Positions 8,523 to 16,781 are shown, counted from the stretch's first letter. The stretch is 37,168 nucleotides of DNA from Oscillospiraceae bacterium (GCA_020025675.1 JAHHRS010000016.1:1-37168); one strand, 5' to 3'. The notes: generated from the letters alone by a model not told the origin. Numbers and translations: made by a program.

Positions 8523-9806
8523 TTACTCTCTATATTCAAACATTAGGTCATACATGCTGACGGTATCACCATCTCGGACGCCCATTTCCTCCATACGCTG
8601 GAAAACACCGGCTTCACGTAAAAGCTTATCAAAATACATTCGGCTCTCGTAGTCGGAGAAGTTAATTCTCGCCATAAGACGCTGGAGCCACGGGCCTTCA
8701 ACCACCCACATATCATCAAAGTTATTGATAGTAAGCTCTTCAGGAGTACCGAGTTCAGGCTCGGGAGCCACATAGTCTGCCTCATAGCTTGCAATAGGCG
8801 GCAGTTCCGAAAGTCTGTGGACGCATTCTTTAACAAGTTCTCTTGTACCCTCATGGGTAACAGCGCTCATTTCAAAAAAGCTATACCCAAGCTCTTCCAC
8901 ATGTGCTTTAAGCTTTTCGATATTCTCTCTGTCATCGCCTAAAAGGTCGCACTTATTTGCGGCAACAATCTGAGGTCTGCCCGCAAGCTCCTCTGAATAC
9001 TGATGAAGCTCTGCGTTTATAGCGTCAAAATCCTCAATAGGATCTCTGCCCTCAGAACCGGATACGTCTACAAGATGAATAAGCAGACGGCAGCGGTCAA
9101 TATGACGGAGAAAATCGTGTCCCAGACCTGCACCTTCAGATGCTCCCTCAATTATACCCGGAATATCCGCCATAACAAATGATTTTCCCTCTTCGGCATA
9201 AACAACGCCCAGGTTTGGGAAAAGGGTGGTAAAGTGATAATTTGCAATTTTAGGATGAGCCTTGCTCACCACAGACAGCAGAGTAGATTTTCCCACGTTA
9301 GGGAATCCAACAAGGCCCACATCCGCCAAAAGCTTCAGCTCAAGAATAACCTCATGGCTTTCTCCGGGAAGACCGGGTTTTGCAAAGCGAGGCACCTGTC
9401 TTGTAGGCGTGGCAAAGTGCATATTGCCCCAGCCTCCTCTGCCGCCTTTAGCGGCAATCCAGTCCTCACCGGTGGACATATCGTGCATAATTGCTCCGGT
9501 GTCGGCATCTCTTACGATAGTACCTCTTGGAACTTTTATTTTAAGGCTTTCGCCATCCTTGCCAAAGCAGCGTTTACCCATGCCGTTCTGTCCGTTGCCG
9601 GCAGAATATTTTCTCTTATATCTAAAGTCCATAAGGGTAGACATATTATCGTCCACGACAAAAACGATATTTCCGCCTCTGCCGCCATCGCCGCCGTCGG
9701 GTCCGCCGGCCGCCACATATTTTTCCCTGTGGAATGCCACAGCCCCGTCCCCGCCTTTGCCGGCATGGATAGTAATTCGAGCCTTATCAACAAAAGATGT
9801 TGCCAT
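8523..9806 (-). CDS. obgE: Obg family GTPase (CgtA/ObgE), ribosome assembly
   Basis: A 427-residue GTPase. The glycine-rich Obg fold fills residues ~1-158 (FVDKARITIHAGKGGDGAV and many GG repeats). The G domain has G1 GFPNVGKSTL (~165), G3 DIPG and G4 NKCD. A C-terminal OCT domain of ~75 residues follows (IASYEADYV... to RDGDTVSMYDLMFEY), as in Gram-positive Obg proteins. It works in late 50S subunit maturation and stress signalling. The position downstream of rplU-rpmA is the widely conserved arrangement. A terminator-like hairpin in the 85-nt gap to rpmA suggests reduced expression relative to the ribosomal proteins. Confidence 0.97.
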   Translation of the reverse strand: MATSFVDKARITIHAGKGGDGAVAFHREKYVAAGGPDGGDGGRGGNIVFVVDDNMSTLMDFRYKRKYSAGNGQNGMGKRCFGKDGESLKIKVPRGTIVRDADTGAIMHDMSTGEDWIAAKGGRGGWGNMHFATPTRQVPRFAKPGLPGESHEVILELKLLADVGLVGFPNVGKSTLLSVVSKAHPKIANYHFTTLFPNLGVVYAEEGKSFVMADIPGIIEGASEGAGLGHDFLRHIDRCRLLIHLVDVSGSEGRDPIEDFDAINAELHQYSEELAGRPQIVAANKCDLLGDDRENIEKLKAHVEELGYSFFEMSAVTHEGTRELVKECVHRLSELPPIASYEADYVAPEPELGTPEELTINNFDDMWVVEGPWLQRLMARINFSDYESRMYFDKLLREAGVFQRMEEMGVRDGDTVSMYDLMFEYRE

Positions 9807-9850
9807 TCGCGCCTCCTTTTACCGCCATAAGCGGTTCATTTAATCAAAAG

Positions 9851-9881
9851 AATTAAAAAGGCCGGACGATTGTCCGGCCTT
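9851..9881 (-). terminator. terminator/attenuator between rpmA and obgE
   Basis: A perfect 10-bp GC-rich stem (9872-9881 with 9858-9867, core GGCCGGAC) with a 4-nt loop is followed on the minus strand by TTTTTAATT. It lies 10 nt after the rpmA stop and would lower obgE expression relative to rplU-rpmA. Confidence 0.85.
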
Positions 9882-9891
9882 AAATGCAGAT

Positions 9892-10155
9892 TTACTGAGC
9901 AATTTCTTCGTAAACAGAGACCTTCTTGCGGTCCTTGCCCATGCGCTCGAACTTCACGGTGCCGTCCACGAGGGAGAACAGAGTGTCGTCCTTACCCTTA
10001 CCAACATTGGTACCGGGATGGATTTTAGTTCCGCGCTGTCTGACAAGGATGTTGCCGGCCAGAACGAACTGTCCGTCTGCTCTCTTGGCTCCAAGGCGCT
10101 TTGACTCACTGTCGCGGCCGTTCTTGGTGGAACCCATACCTTTCTTATGTGCCAT
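9892..10155 (-). CDS. rpmA: 50S ribosomal protein L27
   Basis: An 87-residue L27. It starts directly with MAHKKGMGSTKNGRDSESKR, so it has the mature-type N-terminus that reaches the peptidyl-transferase centre. The N-terminal extension (…LQFFASKKG) that many Firmicutes L27 proteins carry, and that Prp protease removes, is absent. It lies 42 nt downstream of rplU, in the gap where prp (ysxB) is often found; there is no room for prp here. Confidence 0.98.
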   Translation of the reverse strand: MAHKKGMGSTKNGRDSESKRLGAKRADGQFVLAGNILVRQRGTKIHPGTNVGKGKDDTLFSLVDGTVKFERMGKDRKKVSVYEEIAQ

Positions 10156-10197
10156 TTAGCTTACACCTCCATAAGTGTCAAAATCAGTTGCGGAAAA

Positions 10198-10512
10198 TTA
10201 TGCATTAATGGTTTCTATCTGAACCTTAGTGTAGGGCTGTCTGTGGCCCTGAGTTCTGCGGTAGCCTTTTTTAGGCTTCATCTTGTAAACGCGAACCTTT
10301 GCGCTTCTGCCGTTCTTAACGACATTTGCGGTAACGGATGCGCCTTCAATGACAGGAGCGCCGAAAACTGCGGTCTCGCCGTCAACGACAGCCAGAACAC
10401 GGTCGAACTTGACAGTCTCGCCAGCGGCAAGATCAAGCTTTTCGACATAGATAACGTCGCCCTCGGCAACACGATACTGCTTGCCGCCGGTCACGATGAT
10501 AGCATGCTTCAT
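10198..10512 (-). CDS. rplU: 50S ribosomal protein L21
   Basis: A 104-residue L21 (family ~103): MKHAIIVTGGKQYRVAEGD at the N-terminus and KKGYRRTQGHRQPYTKVQIE at the C-terminus, both diagnostic. I chose the ATG at 10512 because GGAGG lies 8 nt upstream; an in-frame TTG five codons earlier would overlap that site. It is the first gene of the rplU-rpmA-obgE operon, behind a strong promoter and a structured leader. Confidence 0.98.
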   Translation of the reverse strand: MKHAIIVTGGKQYRVAEGDVIYVEKLDLAAGETVKFDRVLAVVDGETAVFGAPVIEGASVTANVVKNGRSAKVRVYKMKPKKGYRRTQGHRQPYTKVQIETINA

Positions 10513-10514
10513 TA

Positions 10515-10593
10515 TGAAATCCTCCAATTCTTAAGGTCTCGCTCTTGGGGTGGAGCAAGTCGTCTTTCAATTACCCCTTCAATGCGGCTGTAA
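10515..10593 (-). ncRNA. candidate L21 leader (rplU 5'-UTR autoregulatory structure)
   Basis: About 80 nt lie between the predicted transcription start and the rplU ribosome binding site. On the minus strand CTTGCTC can pair with GAGCGAG across an 8-nt loop (one U-G pair), and GGGGT can pair alternatively with ACCCC in that loop. L21 leaders that control the rplU operon are known in Firmicutes. I base this on position and pairing; I cannot confirm a match to the Rfam model. Confidence 0.45.
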
Positions 10594-10594
10594 T

Positions 10595-10623
10595 AGAATA
10601 ACATGCAAATGCTGTATTGTCAA
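10595..10623 (-). promoter_or_regulatory. sigma-A promoter of rplU-rpmA-obgE
   Basis: On the minus strand a perfect TTGACA (10618-10623) lies 17 bp before TATTCT (10595-10600), which is preceded by TGT. Transcription should begin near 10588. Confidence 0.82.
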
Positions 10624-10661
10624 TAATAATTGATAATATTTTGAGCTTTTTACGGTTTTTT

Positions 10662-11987
10662 TCAGCCCACAGCCTCTATATCGTCGTCTATAAGGAGGTA
10701 GCTGCCGTCTTTACCGCTCTGAGTTATGAGGAAGCTCTGTTCTGTACCGTCTGCCATGCGATATTTAAGCATAAGATTGGGTATGCCCTCAGGAATCACA
10801 GTAAGAAGCTGCAATGCGCTGTCACCCATTTCGCTTGCATACCATACTGTCTCAAGCTCGTAAAATTTGTCGGCGTAGCTTACATTTACAAGTTTCACAT
10901 CGTAAACATTTCCCTTGGCGCTGAGACACAGCTCTTCTCCCTGTGTATTTTCGGGGAGCATATTAAGCTTATCAATCATCTGGAAAGACCCCTCAGGTAC
11001 ATCTTTCATGGGGCTTATCTGAAATTCACCCTTTCCGCTCTTTGCTTCAGGAATAAATTTTGCGTCTATCTTACCCTCAAGCTCAGCATAAGGAATTGTA
11101 AAGCTGACCATACCTGCATCATATGAACTGAACTCCTCTGCAAAGGAGAATATAACCAGTCCTTCATTATTAAAATACCAGCTGCCGTCTCGCAGGAGTT
11201 TAGCAAAGTTCTCAGCGTATTCTTCCGGGTTGATATTTGTAATCTTTTCCTTGTAGTTTTCATTGCTATTGGCTGTCTCCACCATTCGCTGGGTCAGGAA
11301 ACTTACAAGTCCATCATAATCGGAGCTAAGATCTGCAAGGACAAGTCTTTCACCGGTCTGAGTGTCAAACACGTAGCCTGTATCAAAATACTGGCCATGA
11401 GCACCGCCTGTATATGTGGCTGTGTGAAATACCAGGCTCAACACATTACCGTCTCCACGCTCAACATCAAAGTCCCTTACAGAAGAAAATTCAAGTGAAA
11501 CATTTTCTGCGTTATTGTCATGGTAATAAGTGAAATTATCCTGCGCCACCTGAAGGAACATATTGTATCCAACCGGAGCTGTAATATCGTACTCTGTACC
11601 GCTTGCACCTGTGTAGTATGTCTCATCCAGAATACCAATATACTCATTTATTTTGGCATTAACGTCATCTCTGCCATCTATATACACTTTAGGAGTATCA
11701 TAAGAGAAAGTCAAAATAAGCTGAGTGCCTTCAGCGGGGTCATAGTCCTGAATAACTGTTTTTTCATTTCTGACAATTACAAAGTTCTCTATCGGTTCTG
11801 CCTTAACTTCTTCCTCCGCTTTCTCTTTGGTTTCCGGAGCGGGAGTTGGGCTTTCAGTCACTTCCTCCGTATCTTTTGCAGAGGGAGGAGGCGGCAGCTC
11901 CACATTTTTTAAAGCATCTAATTCCTCACAGGCCGCCATTGAGAAGGCCATTGCAAGGCAAAGTATAAGAGCAAATATTTTTTTCAT
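10662..11987 (-). CDS. secreted lipoprotein with DUF4163/DUF3298 (RsiV-like) region
   Basis: A 441-residue exported protein. MKKIFALILCLAMAFSMAAC is a lipoprotein signal with Cys20 as the anchor. A Pro/Glu/Thr-rich linker (~25-75) follows. The middle part contains GGAHGQYFDTGYVFD followed by VLADLSSDYDGLVSFL, the pattern of the DUF4163/DUF3298 pair also found outside the membrane in RsiV. The last ~130 residues match no family I recognise. Start at 11987: AAAGGAAC lies just upstream, and the longer in-frame start has no signal peptide. There is no sigma factor gene beside it, so an anti-sigma role is not supported; it may bind a cell-wall or extracellular ligand. Confidence 0.75.
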   Translation of the reverse strand: MKKIFALILCLAMAFSMAACEELDALKNVELPPPPSAKDTEEVTESPTPAPETKEKAEEEVKAEPIENFVIVRNEKTVIQDYDPAEGTQLILTFSYDTPKVYIDGRDDVNAKINEYIGILDETYYTGASGTEYDITAPVGYNMFLQVAQDNFTYYHDNNAENVSLEFSSVRDFDVERGDGNVLSLVFHTATYTGGAHGQYFDTGYVFDTQTGERLVLADLSSDYDGLVSFLTQRMVETANSNENYKEKITNINPEEYAENFAKLLRDGSWYFNNEGLVIFSFAEEFSSYDAGMVSFTIPYAELEGKIDAKFIPEAKSGKGEFQISPMKDVPEGSFQMIDKLNMLPENTQGEELCLSAKGNVYDVKLVNVSYADKFYELETVWYASEMGDSALQLLTVIPEGIPNLMLKYRMADGTEQSFLITQSGKDGSYLLIDDDIEAVG

Positions 11988-12075
11988 TTCAATGTTCCTT
12001 TCTTGCTGTAAAAGTTTGAAATCTTTTTTATCCCAAGTCATTAGTCTTGGACGCTTTCACTGCCTTAAAGTTCCC

Positions 12076-12582
12076 CTAAAGCTTATCCATGGGAATTTTC
12101 TTTGCCAATGAAGCGTTTGTGTACCTCTTATCAGCGGTGATTTCACATATTATTTTTATGTCCGGCGGAAATTCAACTGCCGCATTTTCATCATCCAGTT
12201 CAATCTCCATTACCGCTCTGTCGTTCCAAAATGAAAACAGATCTATTTCAAATAACTGTCCCTTATAACTGTGGCATATACGTTTTTTTACTATAACATT
12301 GCGCTGATTGTCTGCCCTTTTTAATAGCTCGCTGTACATTTTTTCATCTATCTCGTCCTCATACTCAATACGCCGCATATCATTAACAGGTATTTTTTTA
12401 GTATGGGTAAAAACTGAATTACCGTTTTTACTTCTTTTTCTCACTCTTTCGGTAACTCCTGACGTCTCAGGGACAAGATATGTCTGCACAATATCACTTA
12501 TATTTTGGGCGCATGATATAAAATCTTTAGACGGGTATTGAATTAGAAATTTTCTTTCTATTTCATAAGGCAGCTGTTCCAT
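12076..12582 (-). CDS. CYTH-domain protein (triphosphate tunnel metalloenzyme family)
   Basis: A 168-residue protein that begins YEIERKFLI, the ExExK signature of CYTH/TTM proteins. Further alternating charged residues typical of the tunnel follow: RVRKRSKNG, EIDLFSFW and MEIELDDENA. Family members hydrolyse inorganic or organic triphosphates (tripolyphosphate, thiamine triphosphate) or, more rarely, act as class IV adenylate cyclases; all use the charged tunnel and a divalent metal. The length fits short bacterial single-domain forms. The nearby phosphate-uptake genes make a polyphosphate-related role possible, but that is only context. Confidence 0.82.
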   Translation of the reverse strand: MEQLPYEIERKFLIQYPSKDFISCAQNISDIVQTYLVPETSGVTERVRKRSKNGNSVFTHTKKIPVNDMRRIEYEDEIDEKMYSELLKRADNQRNVIVKKRICHSYKGQLFEIDLFSFWNDRAVMEIELDDENAAVEFPPDIKIICEITADKRYTNASLAKKIPMDKL

Positions 12583-12763
12583 ATAACTCTCCCTTAAATT
12601 CAGGACTTTTTAAAACTAAAGCATCAGTTTTGCCCTGTTTTCAAGAGTATATATTAAAAATGTTAATAAATCAAGTTCAGCTTTAATCCTATTTCGCTGC
12701 GGTAATTTTTGATTTTCTCCATGACAAATTAAAAAATTTTTACATTGTCAGCAAAATGACAGA

Positions 12764-12792
12764 TTGCATACATTCTCTAACTATGTTATAGT
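12764..12792 (+). promoter_or_regulatory. promoter of the first Fe-S flavoprotein/hypA operon
   Basis: TTGCAT (12764-12769) and TATAGT (12787-12792) are 17 bp apart, and TG one base before the -10 makes it an extended type. Just upstream, TGTCA and TGACA form an inverted repeat with a 6-bp spacer (about 12746-12761), the 5-N6-5 layout seen for CRP/FNR-superfamily sites; that reading is tentative. Confidence 0.68.
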
Positions 12793-12835
12793 TAAAATAT
12801 CTCATAATACTAATAAATTATTGAGGGGGACTATC

Positions 12836-15523
12836 ATGGGTAAAAGACCTAACATTCTCAAGCTTGCTTCCAAGATAAGCCTTGAGAGCCTTACTTACAC
12901 CGGTGTTACATATAACGATCCGGAGTATAAGATTTTAGAGCCTATTATAAGCGATGACATGTGTGATGTAATGATGCATATGCGTTTGGAAACTCCCCGA
13001 ACAGTGGAGGAATTGTCCAGACGCTGCAAAAAGGACATTCGTGAGACTCAGAAGCTTTTGGACCGTCTTGTTTTCTGCGGTGTTGTGCGCGTGGCTGATA
13101 AAAACGGTCAAAATGGATACTACTACCCTATTTGGGTTCCGGGTATTATGGAGGGTGTTCTCAGCAATCGTGAACAGTGTGAAAAATACCCTGTGCTGGC
13201 TGAGTGCTTTGAGGAATATGCAAGACGCAGACCTGAACCTGTTGTCCCGCTTATGGGAAGAGGCATGTTCTTTATGCGTGTAATGCCTGTTATGAGTGCA
13301 ATAGAAAATAACAGTCATACTGCCTCCTATGATGAAATAGCTACTTTAATTGAAAATGCAAAGGCTATTTCAGTAGGTGCCTGCTCATGCCGCCGCTCCC
13401 GCCGTCTCATGGGTGAAGGCTGCGGACACCTTGAGGAAGATATGTGCATGTATTTGAATGATAATGCCATAAACTTTTCCAAAACCGGTGAGCACCGCCT
13501 TATTTCAAAGGAAGAGGCATATGAAATTTTAAAGCGTGCCGAGGACAACGGCCTTGTACATGAGGTAAACCAGACGCCTGGTTTTGAGGAATCCACCGCA
13601 ATTTGTAACTGCTGCGGCTGTTCATGCTATTCTCTGCGTATAGCTCAGATGTTCCGTAAACCGGAGGGAATGAGTTCCAACTTTAAAGCAGTTGTAAATA
13701 AAGATAACTGTGTTGCCTGCGGTCAGTGTGTTGAGACTTGCCAGACAAATGCTTTAAAGCTCGGTCAGAAACTTACAGAGATAAAACCGGTAGAAATAAT
13801 TGACAGAGAGCAGGAAGCCAAGGCTTCTATGTTAAAAAGAAGTACCTATAACATTGAATACCGTACAAATCGTACTGACGTTGTAGAAACAGGTACATCT
13901 CCCTGCAAGAGCGCCTGCCCCGCCCATATTCCCGTACAGGGCTATATTAAGCTTGCATCCGAAGGCAGATATAAGGAAGCCCTTGAACTAATCAAGAAAG
14001 AGAACCCCTTCCCTGCTGTATGCGGACGTATCTGCAACAAGGCATGTGAGGAGGCGTGCACCAGAGGAAAGCTTGACTCTCCTATTGCTATTGATGACAT
14101 TAAGAAGTTTATAGCAGAAAAGGATCTTAACAGTGAGACCCGTTTCGTACCGGAAATACTTACAACAACCGGTAAAGCATACACGGAGAAAATTGCCGTT
14201 ATTGGTGCCGGCCCTGCCGGAATGAGCTGTGCTTATTATCTGGCGGTCAATGGTTATCCTGTGACTGTATTTGAGAAGGAAAAAATGCTGGGCGGTATGC
14301 TCACTATGGGTATTCCTTCCTTCAGGCTTGAAAGAGACGTTGTAAACGCCGAAATTGATGTGCTGAAGGAATTGGGAGTTGAGTTTAAAACCGGCGTCCA
14401 AGTCGGTAAGGACATCACTCTGGACGAGCTGCGTGCTCAGGGATACAAGGCATTTTACCTTGGTATAGGCGCTTCCAAGGGTGTTTCTGTGGGCTGTAAA
14501 GGTGATGACCTTCCCGGAGTTTATACCGGTATAGACTTCCTCAAGGCTGTAAACTTAGGTGAAGAAGTTACGGTTGGAGACGATGTTGCAGTCATCGGCG
14601 GCGGTAACGTTGCAATAGACGTTGCAAGAACAGCTGTCCGTTTGGGTGCAAAGAATGTAACCCTCGTATATCGTCGTGGCAGAGAAGAAATGCCCGCCGC
14701 TGACGAGGAAGTGCTGGAGGCAGAGGAAGAGGGGGTTAAGTTCCGTTTTCTTTCCTCTCCCGCAGAAATTATCGGTAAAGAAAAGGCTCAGGAACTGAAA
14801 CTGGAAGTTATGGAGCTTGGCGCTCCTGACGAAAAGGGCCGCAGAAAGCCAGTAGGGACCGGCAAGTTTGAAACCATGAAGGTTTCCGCAGTGATCTCCT
14901 CCGTAGGTCAGAGAATAGACATGTGCGGAATAGACGCAGGAACAACTATGCAGCTTGGCCCCAATGGCAATATTTTGGCAGATGCCCGCACATATCAGAC
15001 CGGTCAGCCTGATGTTTTTGCAGGCGGCGATGCAGTCACCGGACCTAAATTTGCCATTGACGCTATTGCAGCCGGTAAGGAAGGTGCCGTGTCCATACAC
15101 CGTTATGTACATAGCGGTCAAAGCCTTGTTCTCGGTCGTGATAACAGAGACTATCGGGCACTTGATACCAGTAACGTCGCTGTGTCTCTTGACTGTTTTG
15201 ACACCGCTCCACGGCAGAAAGCAAATAATGCTTCAGCTGCTGAGGCTAAAAAGACCTTTAAGGATCTGCGCGGTGTCCTCACCGAAGAGCAAATAAAGAA
15301 GGAAGCAGACCGCTGTCTGGGCTGCGGTGCCGTTGTTGTTGACGATTACATGTGTATTGGCTGCGGTATATGTACCACAAGATGTAAGTTTGACGCTATC
15401 CATCTTGAAAAGGTCAGTGATTACCACGGCAGAGGCTACCTCAGCACCCTTACCAGAGTTGCAGGCAACGCGCCAAAGGCCATTGGTAATATAATTTCTC
15501 AAAAGAGAAAGCTAAAAAAATAA
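12836..15523 (+). CDS. multidomain Fe-S flavoprotein: Cys-rich domain, ferredoxin, GltD/PreT-like NAD(P)H reductase (copy 1)
   Basis: An 895-residue cytoplasmic redox protein. Domains in order: a winged-helix-like region (~40-100); a cysteine-rich region with CSC at 183-185, C196, C204 and the dense CNCCGCSC at 257-264; a 4Fe-4S ferredoxin motif (C292, 295, 298, 302); the GltD/PreT Fe-S region (C357, 361, 396, 400, 404, 408); an FAD site GAGPAG (457-462); a NAD(P)H site GGGNVAID (588-595); and a C-terminal ferredoxin cluster (C827, 830, 840, 843, 846, 850). The core is related to glutamate synthase small subunit and dihydropyrimidine dehydrogenase PreT; no GltB is present. The start is fixed by GAGGGGG before ATG 12836. 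hypA follows 16 nt downstream. It likely passes electrons between NAD(P)H and low-potential Fe-S partners; the partner is unknown. A paralogue lies at 22372. Confidence 0.9.
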   Translation: MGKRPNILKLASKISLESLTYTGVTYNDPEYKILEPIISDDMCDVMMHMRLETPRTVEELSRRCKKDIRETQKLLDRLVFCGVVRVADKNGQNGYYYPIWVPGIMEGVLSNREQCEKYPVLAECFEEYARRRPEPVVPLMGRGMFFMRVMPVMSAIENNSHTASYDEIATLIENAKAISVGACSCRRSRRLMGEGCGHLEEDMCMYLNDNAINFSKTGEHRLISKEEAYEILKRAEDNGLVHEVNQTPGFEESTAICNCCGCSCYSLRIAQMFRKPEGMSSNFKAVVNKDNCVACGQCVETCQTNALKLGQKLTEIKPVEIIDREQEAKASMLKRSTYNIEYRTNRTDVVETGTSPCKSACPAHIPVQGYIKLASEGRYKEALELIKKENPFPAVCGRICNKACEEACTRGKLDSPIAIDDIKKFIAEKDLNSETRFVPEILTTTGKAYTEKIAVIGAGPAGMSCAYYLAVNGYPVTVFEKEKMLGGMLTMGIPSFRLERDVVNAEIDVLKELGVEFKTGVQVGKDITLDELRAQGYKAFYLGIGASKGVSVGCKGDDLPGVYTGIDFLKAVNLGEEVTVGDDVAVIGGGNVAIDVARTAVRLGAKNVTLVYRRGREEMPAADEEVLEAEEEGVKFRFLSSPAEIIGKEKAQELKLEVMELGAPDEKGRRKPVGTGKFETMKVSAVISSVGQRIDMCGIDAGTTMQLGPNGNILADARTYQTGQPDVFAGGDAVTGPKFAIDAIAAGKEGAVSIHRYVHSGQSLVLGRDNRDYRALDTSNVAVSLDCFDTAPRQKANNASAAEAKKTFKDLRGVLTEEQIKKEADRCLGCGAVVVDDYMCIGCGICTTRCKFDAIHLEKVSDYHGRGYLSTLTRVAGNAPKAIGNIISQKRKLKK

Positions 15524-15539
15524 GATCTGGTGACTTAAT

Positions 15540-15893
15540 ATGCATGAAATCGGCATAGTTAGAAGTATGTGCAAAACTGTTTTAGACTACGCTGCTGAAA
15601 ACAATGTAAGGCAAGTAGATGAAATAGTCTGCGAAATCGGCGAACTATCCCTTGTAGTTCCAGAATACGTGGAAAAGCTCTACCCTGTGGTAGCTGATGA
15701 AACTCCGCTCAAGGATACGAAGCTCATAATTGAGATTGTGCCCGGCATGGCAGAATGTGATGAGTGTGACGAGATATTCAATGTTGTGGAGCACGAGGGG
15801 TACTGTCCGAATTGCGGCAGTTTTGAAAAGACCGTTTTAACCGGACTGGATTTTAATATAAAAGAAATTCACGTTCTGGAAACAGAAGAATAA
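15540..15893 (+). CDS. hypA: HypA-like metallochaperone/zinc-ribbon protein (copy 1)
   Basis: A 117-residue protein matching HypA/HybF in layout. The N-terminal MHE supplies the nickel ligands in HypA, IGELS is conserved, and the zinc site has two CxxC pairs (C73/C76 and C89/C92). HypA normally delivers nickel to [NiFe]-hydrogenase or urease. No hydrogenase, hypB-F or urease gene is in this window; instead it sits 16 nt behind the large Fe-S flavoprotein and shares its terminator. It may serve metal-site assembly or act as a subunit of that enzyme (inference). The same pairing recurs at 25107. Family confident, role open. Confidence 0.85.
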   Translation: MHEIGIVRSMCKTVLDYAAENNVRQVDEIVCEIGELSLVVPEYVEKLYPVVADETPLKDTKLIIEIVPGMAECDECDEIFNVVEHEGYCPNCGSFEKTVLTGLDFNIKEIHVLETEE

Positions 15894-15895
15894 AG

Positions 15896-15932
15896 ACAAT
15901 AAGCAGAGGCGTTCTTCGCCTCTGCTTATTGT
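15896..15932 (+). terminator. hairpin terminator after hypA copy 1
   Basis: A perfect 16-bp stem (ACAATAAGCAGAGGCG at 15896-15911 with its complement at 15917-15932) encloses a 5-nt loop, 2 nt after the hypA stop. Only a short TT follows before GCCC, with a T-run 15 nt later, so termination strength is uncertain. Confidence 0.7.
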
Positions 15933-15950
15933 TTAGCCCATATTATTTTT

Positions 15951-16058
15951 TTAGATTTTTTCTTGCTGCGCAGGCAGACCGTATTTATCCGGAAATCTGC
16001 TGGCGATTTTGCTCATAACTCTTAATGGATCTTTTTCTTCTATTCTAAGAAAAAACAT
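15951..16058 (-). pseudogene. 35-residue open frame, possible gene remnant or small protein
   Basis: On the minus strand an ATG at 16056-16058 opens a 35-residue frame that includes KDPLRVMSKIASRFPDKYG and ends at TAA 15951-15953. The composition is protein-like, rich in charged and Ala/Pro residues. There is no ribosome binding site in front of the ATG, and the frame lies between two hairpins. It may be the tail of a decayed gene or a small protein; I recognise no family. Apart from this, the two hairpins and the chromate promoter, the 15894-16207 gap shows nothing. Confidence 0.25.
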
Positions 16059-16074
16059 AGCTTTATATATTTTT

Positions 16075-16102
16075 AAAATGCAGCTGAAAACAGCTGCATT
16101 TT
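16075..16102. terminator. AT-flanked hairpin, possible bidirectional terminator
   Basis: AAAATGCAGCTG (16075-16086) and its perfect complement (16091-16102) enclose a 4-nt loop. On the plus strand ATTTTAAT follows, and on the minus strand a T-rich stretch follows. It could stop read-through from hypA before the chromate transporter genes. Confidence 0.6.
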
Positions 16103-16145
16103 ATTTTAATAGAAAAAATTTATCAATTTAATATCCTTAATGTAT

Positions 16146-16177
16146 TTTACTTATACTGTTTTTTGCATTAATATGCA
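16146..16177 (+). promoter_or_regulatory. promoter with overlapping palindrome before the chromate transporter pair
   Basis: TTTACT (16146-16151) and TAATAT (16169-16174) are 17 bp apart. The inverted repeat TGCAT-TAAT-ATGCA (16164-16177) covers the -10, so a repressor bound there would block transcription. The regulator is not known. Confidence 0.55.
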
Positions 16178-16207
16178 GTGGACAAAGCAAGGAGGAATCT
16201 AAGGATA

Positions 16208-16780
16208 ATGAAGAAAAAAGCAGATGCAAAAACTCTTTGGAAGTTATTTACTTCCATGTTTGTGCTAAGTTCATGCACTTTCGGTGGTGGATTTGTTATA
16301 GTTTCACTTATGAAAAAGAAATTTGTAGACGAAAAGCATTGGCTGGACGAAGACGAAATGCTGGATATTACAGCTATCACTCAATCAGCCCCAGGCCCAT
16401 TGCCGGTAAATGCCTCAGTTATCATAGGTTATCGCATGAGCGGGATTTTAGGTTCCGTCATTGCTGTTCTCGGCACAATTCTGCCCCCTATGATAATTAT
16501 ATCTCTGATTAGCCTGTGTTACGAACAGTTCCGTACAAACGAAGTAATTGCCACTGCCCTGCAAGTTACAAGAGCAGGAGTTGCGGCAGTTATTATTGAT
16601 GTTACATTAAATCTTGCAGGAAAAGTTCTGAAAATAAAACGGACTATGTACACCCTGATGATGATTATTTGCTTTATTGCAGTCGCAGTGTTCAAAGTCA
16701 GAGCAATCATTATTATTTTGACTTGTCTCTTAATTGGTATTATTGATGCGGTAATTGCCTGCAGGAAGGAGGTAAGGTAA
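16208..16780 (+). CDS. chromate transporter family protein, first half of a split pair
   Basis: A 190-residue membrane protein of the CHR family (single-domain form). It shows the family signatures CTFGGGFVIVSLM near the N-terminus and TQSAPGPLPVNASVIIGYRM in the loop after the first helices, followed by four to five hydrophobic segments. Short CHR proteins work as adjacent pairs that correspond to the two halves of full-length ChrA, an anion (chromate/sulfate-like) exporter. The second half follows after 1 nt. I chose ATG 16208 rather than GTG 16178 because the promoter -10 ends at 16174, which would leave the GTG upstream of the expected transcription start; AAGGAGG lies ahead of the ATG. 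In an anaerobe without chromate stress the natural substrate may differ. Confidence 0.88.
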   Translation: MKKKADAKTLWKLFTSMFVLSSCTFGGGFVIVSLMKKKFVDEKHWLDEDEMLDITAITQSAPGPLPVNASVIIGYRMSGILGSVIAVLGTILPPMIIISLISLCYEQFRTNEVIATALQVTRAGVAAVIIDVTLNLAGKVLKIKRTMYTLMMIICFIAVAVFKVRAIIIILTCLLIGIIDAVIACRKEVR

Positions 16781-16781
16781 C

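Noticed and set aside
9234..9843. Plus-strand open frames of 190-200 codons inside obgE
   Set aside because: They are antisense to a highly conserved gene, have no ribosome binding sites, and reflect the Gly-rich codon pattern of Obg.
10662..11987. Anti-sigma factor RsiV
   Set aside because: The protein is a lipoprotein with no transmembrane helix or cytoplasmic anti-sigma part, and no sigma factor gene is adjacent; only the DUF3298-type outer domain is shared.
14555..15121. A 188-codon minus-strand frame inside the first flavoprotein gene
   Set aside because: It is antisense to conserved FAD/NAD(P)H-binding sequence, Cys-rich by codon mirror, with no start signal.
12836..15523. Naming the GltD-like proteins glutamate synthase small subunit (gltD)
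   Set aside because: No gltB lies nearby, the proteins are about twice the length of GltD, and they carry extra ferredoxin and Cys-rich domains; the GltD fold is shared by many electron-transfer proteins.
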